Shown here: positions 24,637 through 26,315 of the stretch, piece after piece | Position numbering within the stretch: the first letter of the stretch is position 1 | How the letters are laid out: every line of letters begins with the position of its first letter | Source of the DNA: an uncultured Prevotella sp. | GTDB lineage: Bacteria; Bacteroidota; Bacteroidia; Bacteroidales; Bacteroidaceae | NCBI GenBank assembly: GCA_900550035.1 | Contig: URQS01000044.1 | Coordinates: forward strand, 1 to 26,315 | Direction: 5' to 3' | Length of the DNA stretch: 26,315 nucleotides | The notes under the pieces: generated by a model | The model's database searches: none | Told to the model about the DNA's origin: nothing | What the model saw: the letters and a program-made list of their open reading frames with translations, nothing else | Program-made: the position numbers and the translations under genes

Positions 24637-24656
24637 GTAAGCGTATCCGCGATGCA
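24637..24656 (+). repeat. IS66 left terminal inverted repeat (approximate extent)
   Basis: GTAAGCGTATCCGCGATGCA begins with the GTAAGCG that caps IS66-family ends. The inner boundary is a guess because the partner repeat is outside the window. Confidence 0.7.
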
Positions 24657-24659
24657 GCC

Positions 24660-24690
24660 TTGTCCATATTTTTTTATCTCTTTACCTTTG
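24660..24690 (+). promoter_or_regulatory. IS66 internal promoter for tnpA-tnpB
   Basis: TTG (24660-24662), a 20-nt spacer and TACCTTTG (24683-24690) fit the Bacteroidota promoter consensus. The start would be near 24696, 17 nt before the tnpA ATG. It lies inside the element, so it moves with it. Confidence 0.65.
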
Positions 24691-24712
24691 CTGCGTGAAT
24701 AAAAAATCTAAT

Positions 24713-25129
24713 ATGATAGCAGCAAAACGATATGAAAGCGTATGGAATGCGTTTTTGAAAGAGTTACCACGTAATCCAACTATCACTTTATCCTCTGTTC
24801 AAAAGGAATGGCATACTAATCGCAAAGGAATGCAACGCTGGATGAATAACAACGGACTATCTGTAAAAGAAGCCAAGAAGCGTATACGTGGGTGTAATCA
24901 ATATGTGACAGAAAACCAAATACCACCTATACCCGAGGTTGCAGACAGTCTGTTCCTGCCAATGACAACAGACAGGCCTGCTCCACAGTCTGAATCTTGT
25001 GACATACTCTCTGGTGTAAGTCTGACATTCCCTGACGGCACACAAGTGAACATAAAACGTGGCAGCGCACAAGCCGTCATGTCATTCCTCAAGCTTTATC
25101 AAATGGAGGGTCTGCCATGTTTGGATTGA
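24713..25129 (+). CDS. tnpA: IS66 accessory protein TnpA
   Basis: This 138-residue protein starts at ATG 24713. A GTG at 24695 would sit at the predicted transcription start and is less likely. The N-terminal half carries a helix-turn-helix-like stretch (TLSSVQKEWHTNRKGMQRWM) typical of the small DNA-binding first ORF of Bacteroidota IS66 elements. The C-terminal part ends with LTFPDGTQVNIKRGSAQAVM, a family hallmark close to the tail of TnpA. It overlaps tnpB by 13 nt, suggesting translational coupling. The protein is needed for transposition of IS66 elements by family knowledge, but its exact role is unclear. Confidence 0.88.
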   Translation: MIAAKRYESVWNAFLKELPRNPTITLSSVQKEWHTNRKGMQRWMNNNGLSVKEAKKRIRGCNQYVTENQIPPIPEVADSLFLPMTTDRPAPQSESCDILSGVSLTFPDGTQVNIKRGSAQAVMSFLKLYQMEGLPCLD

Positions 25130-25485
25130 ACGACGGAATGCGCTGTTATGTATGCCAGCACTATGTTAGAATGAACCTGGGGATAAACGGCCTCTATAAG
25201 TTAGTGTCGCAGGAGATGGATCTGCCGCCACTAAGCGGGGCTGTGTTCATCTTCTTCAGCAAGAACCGGCAGCAGGTGAAACTCCTTCGCTGGGATACGG
25301 ACGGTTTCACACTCTATCAGAAGCGACTTGAAAGAGGTACCTTCGAGATACCCTATTTCACCCCCGGCAAGAAGGCTTGTGTAATGCCCTATAAGACTCT
25401 ATCCGCCATCATGAGCGGAATATCGTTGAAGTCGGTAAGATATCGCAAGAGGCTGAGCATTGACAATTCTATGTTTGTAACATAA
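25117..25485 (+). CDS. tnpB: IS66 accessory protein TnpB (Orf2)
   Basis: This 122-residue protein has the IS66 Orf2 signature: RMNLGINGLYKLV near the N-terminus, GAVFIFFSKNRQQVKLLRWDTDGFTLYQKRLERG in the core (about 46-80) and TPGKK further on. The start ATG 25117 overlaps the end of tnpA in a different frame, so translation is probably coupled. It is intact. About 80 nt separate it from tnpC, a gap that contains a separate promoter. Confidence 0.93.
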   Translation: MFGLNDGMRCYVCQHYVRMNLGINGLYKLVSQEMDLPPLSGAVFIFFSKNRQQVKLLRWDTDGFTLYQKRLERGTFEIPYFTPGKKACVMPYKTLSAIMSGISLKSVRYRKRLSIDNSMFVT

Positions 25486-25527
25486 TTGATAATCAGTAAT
25501 ATTATTGTCAAAACACATGATTGTTTA

Positions 25528-25559
25528 TTTGGTAGTCTCGTTTTTTTTTCGTACCTTTG
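25528..25559 (+). promoter_or_regulatory. Internal promoter directly before tnpC
   Basis: TTTG (25528-25531), a 20-nt spacer and TACCTTTG (25552-25559) match the Bacteroidota consensus. The tnpC ATG at 25564 is only 5 nt after the -7 box, so the transcript would be leaderless or nearly so. Confidence 0.6.
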
Positions 25560-25563
25560 AAGT

Positions 25564-26315
25564 ATGAAGAAAGACGAGATTATTGCATTATTGCAGCAGC
25601 AGAACTCATTTTTGCAGGAACAGATTTGCTCCCTGCAAAACCAACTTGCGGCATCCAACCGTAAGGCGGACGCCCTTTTGGAAGAGGTCACGTCTTTAAG
25701 AAACATGCTCGAACATAAGTCGGAGGAGGAGGCCAAGCAGAAGCGCATTATCAAAGGACTTGCCAAGATAACAGAGAACAAGTCAGAGAAGCAACCTTCA
25801 ACACCTGCGCCCCAAGACGCAGCGGCAGGTCAGTCTTCTGAGAAGAAGGAACGCGCCCGTACCAACAATGGTGCAAAGCGTAAGCAGCACCTGGAAGTGG
25901 AAGTCGTCGAGGAGGATATCGAACCTGAAGACCCGCGCTTCAACAAGGAGTTGGCAAGACTGTATAAGACCAGGGACGTAATACGCTATGAACTCATCCC
26001 CATGCGCTTCATCAAGAAGATATACCATGTGCGTACGTATACACAGAACGACGAGTTCTTTTCAGGCAAAGCCCCTGACGCACCTTTTCTCAACTCACAG
26101 TATGACGGCTCGTTCATCGCAGGTCTGGCACAGCTGAGATACATGTACGCAATGCCGGTGGAGAGAATAGTGAAATTCTTCAACGACAACGGCTTCGACA
26201 TGGACAAGGGAACAGCACACGGTCTGCTCCGCAAGACAGAGAATCTCTTCGAGAATCTCTACAAGGCACTCGGTGGCGTAATAAAAGAAGATACATATAT
26301 CGCAGGCGATGAGAC
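25564..26315 (+). CDS. tnpC: IS66 transposase TnpC (partial, C-terminus off window)
   Basis: The open frame from ATG 25564 runs to the window edge, giving 250 residues. Residues 1-85 form a coiled coil (KKDEIIALLQQQNSFLQEQ, then SLQNQLAASNRKADALLEEV), typical of the IS66 transposase N-terminus. A low-complexity Pro/Lys/Glu linker follows (about 75-115). The IS66 core starts with VIRYELIPMRFIKKIYHVRTY (about 140-160) and continues with FIAGLAQLRYMYAMPVERI. The last visible residues, YIAGDET, hold the expected first Asp of the DDE triad. No frameshift is seen. The usual CxxC zinc-finger pattern before the core is not obvious in this copy. Start ATG 25564 is the only reasonable one, as it begins the coiled coil. 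Confidence 0.92.
   Translation, partial: MKKDEIIALLQQQNSFLQEQICSLQNQLAASNRKADALLEEVTSLRNMLEHKSEEEAKQKRIIKGLAKITENKSEKQPSTPAPQDAAAGQSSEKKERARTNNGAKRKQHLEVEVVEEDIEPEDPRFNKELARLYKTRDVIRYELIPMRFIKKIYHVRTYTQNDEFFSGKAPDAPFLNSQYDGSFIAGLAQLRYMYAMPVERIVKFFNDNGFDMDKGTAHGLLRKTENLFENLYKALGGVIKEDTYIAGDE

Larger units (their letters stand above)
24637..26315 (+). mobile_element. IS66-family insertion sequence, left part (right end off window)
   Basis: The element starts with GTAAGCG, the conserved terminal bases of IS66-family inverted repeats, at 24637. It contains tnpA, tnpB and the first 250 codons of tnpC in the usual order. The 8 bp before the end (TTCAATTT, 24629-24636) are the candidate target duplication, which can only be confirmed at the right end. 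Confidence 0.9.

Overview
The window looks like a chromosomal segment of a Bacteroidota bacterium, most likely Prevotellaceae or a close Bacteroidales relative. The signs are many promoters of the Bacteroidota TTTG-N19/20-TAnnTTTG type, little use of Shine-Dalgarno sites, a sphingolipid-type serine palmitoyltransferase, a one-polypeptide hybrid two-component regulator, a gliding/T9SS-type C-terminal (CHU_C) domain, a PF07396-type porin and a Bacteroidota-style IS66 element. Genus and species cannot be fixed from the sequence alone.

Left part, minus strand (1-5535): a CHU_C-domain exported protein with its own promoter and terminator, then uvrA, then, only 21 bp downstream, a type I restriction-modification methylase (hsdM), then a Fic-family gene that runs off the left edge. 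The Fic protein carries a fused VbhA-like inhibitory N-terminus. Divergent from the CHU_C gene, on the plus strand (5666-9414), are a LysM/periplasmic-binding-fold protein, an outer-membrane beta-barrel protein and a POT-family peptide transporter that ends in a textbook terminator.

Middle (9484-17976): a long fused ResB-CcsA cytochrome c maturation protein on the plus strand converges on a minus-strand group through a bidirectional terminator. In minus-strand order that group is rlmD-like 23S rRNA methyltransferase, PF07396-type porin and GH29 alpha-L-fucosidase. Upstream, separated by a strong hairpin terminator, is serine palmitoyltransferase (spt). Its leader holds a perfect 20-nt duplication that creates a 9-codon leader ORF ending one base before the spt start.

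Right part (18070-23891, plus): divergent from spt is a likely operon of a DAGK-fold lipid kinase, trmN6 and a 1332-residue hybrid two-component system (propeller, Y_Y_Y, TM, HisKA, HATPase, REC, AraC HTH). The spt/lipid kinase pair suggests sphingoid-base synthesis and phosphorylation. The hybrid regulator is of the kind that normally controls a glycan-utilization locus.

Right edge (23892-26315): about 745 bp without a convincing gene hold two hairpins (one a terminator), a five-unit 22-nt repeat array in head-to-head orientation, a possible alternative-pairing structure, and a strong promoter with a 120-nt leader. That leader is cut off by the left end of an IS66-family element (tnpA, tnpB and the start of tnpC). 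The most attractive undescribed points are the spt leader duplication, the 22-nt inverted array, and the orphan promoter next to the hybrid regulator, which may be the remnant control region of a locus displaced by the IS.
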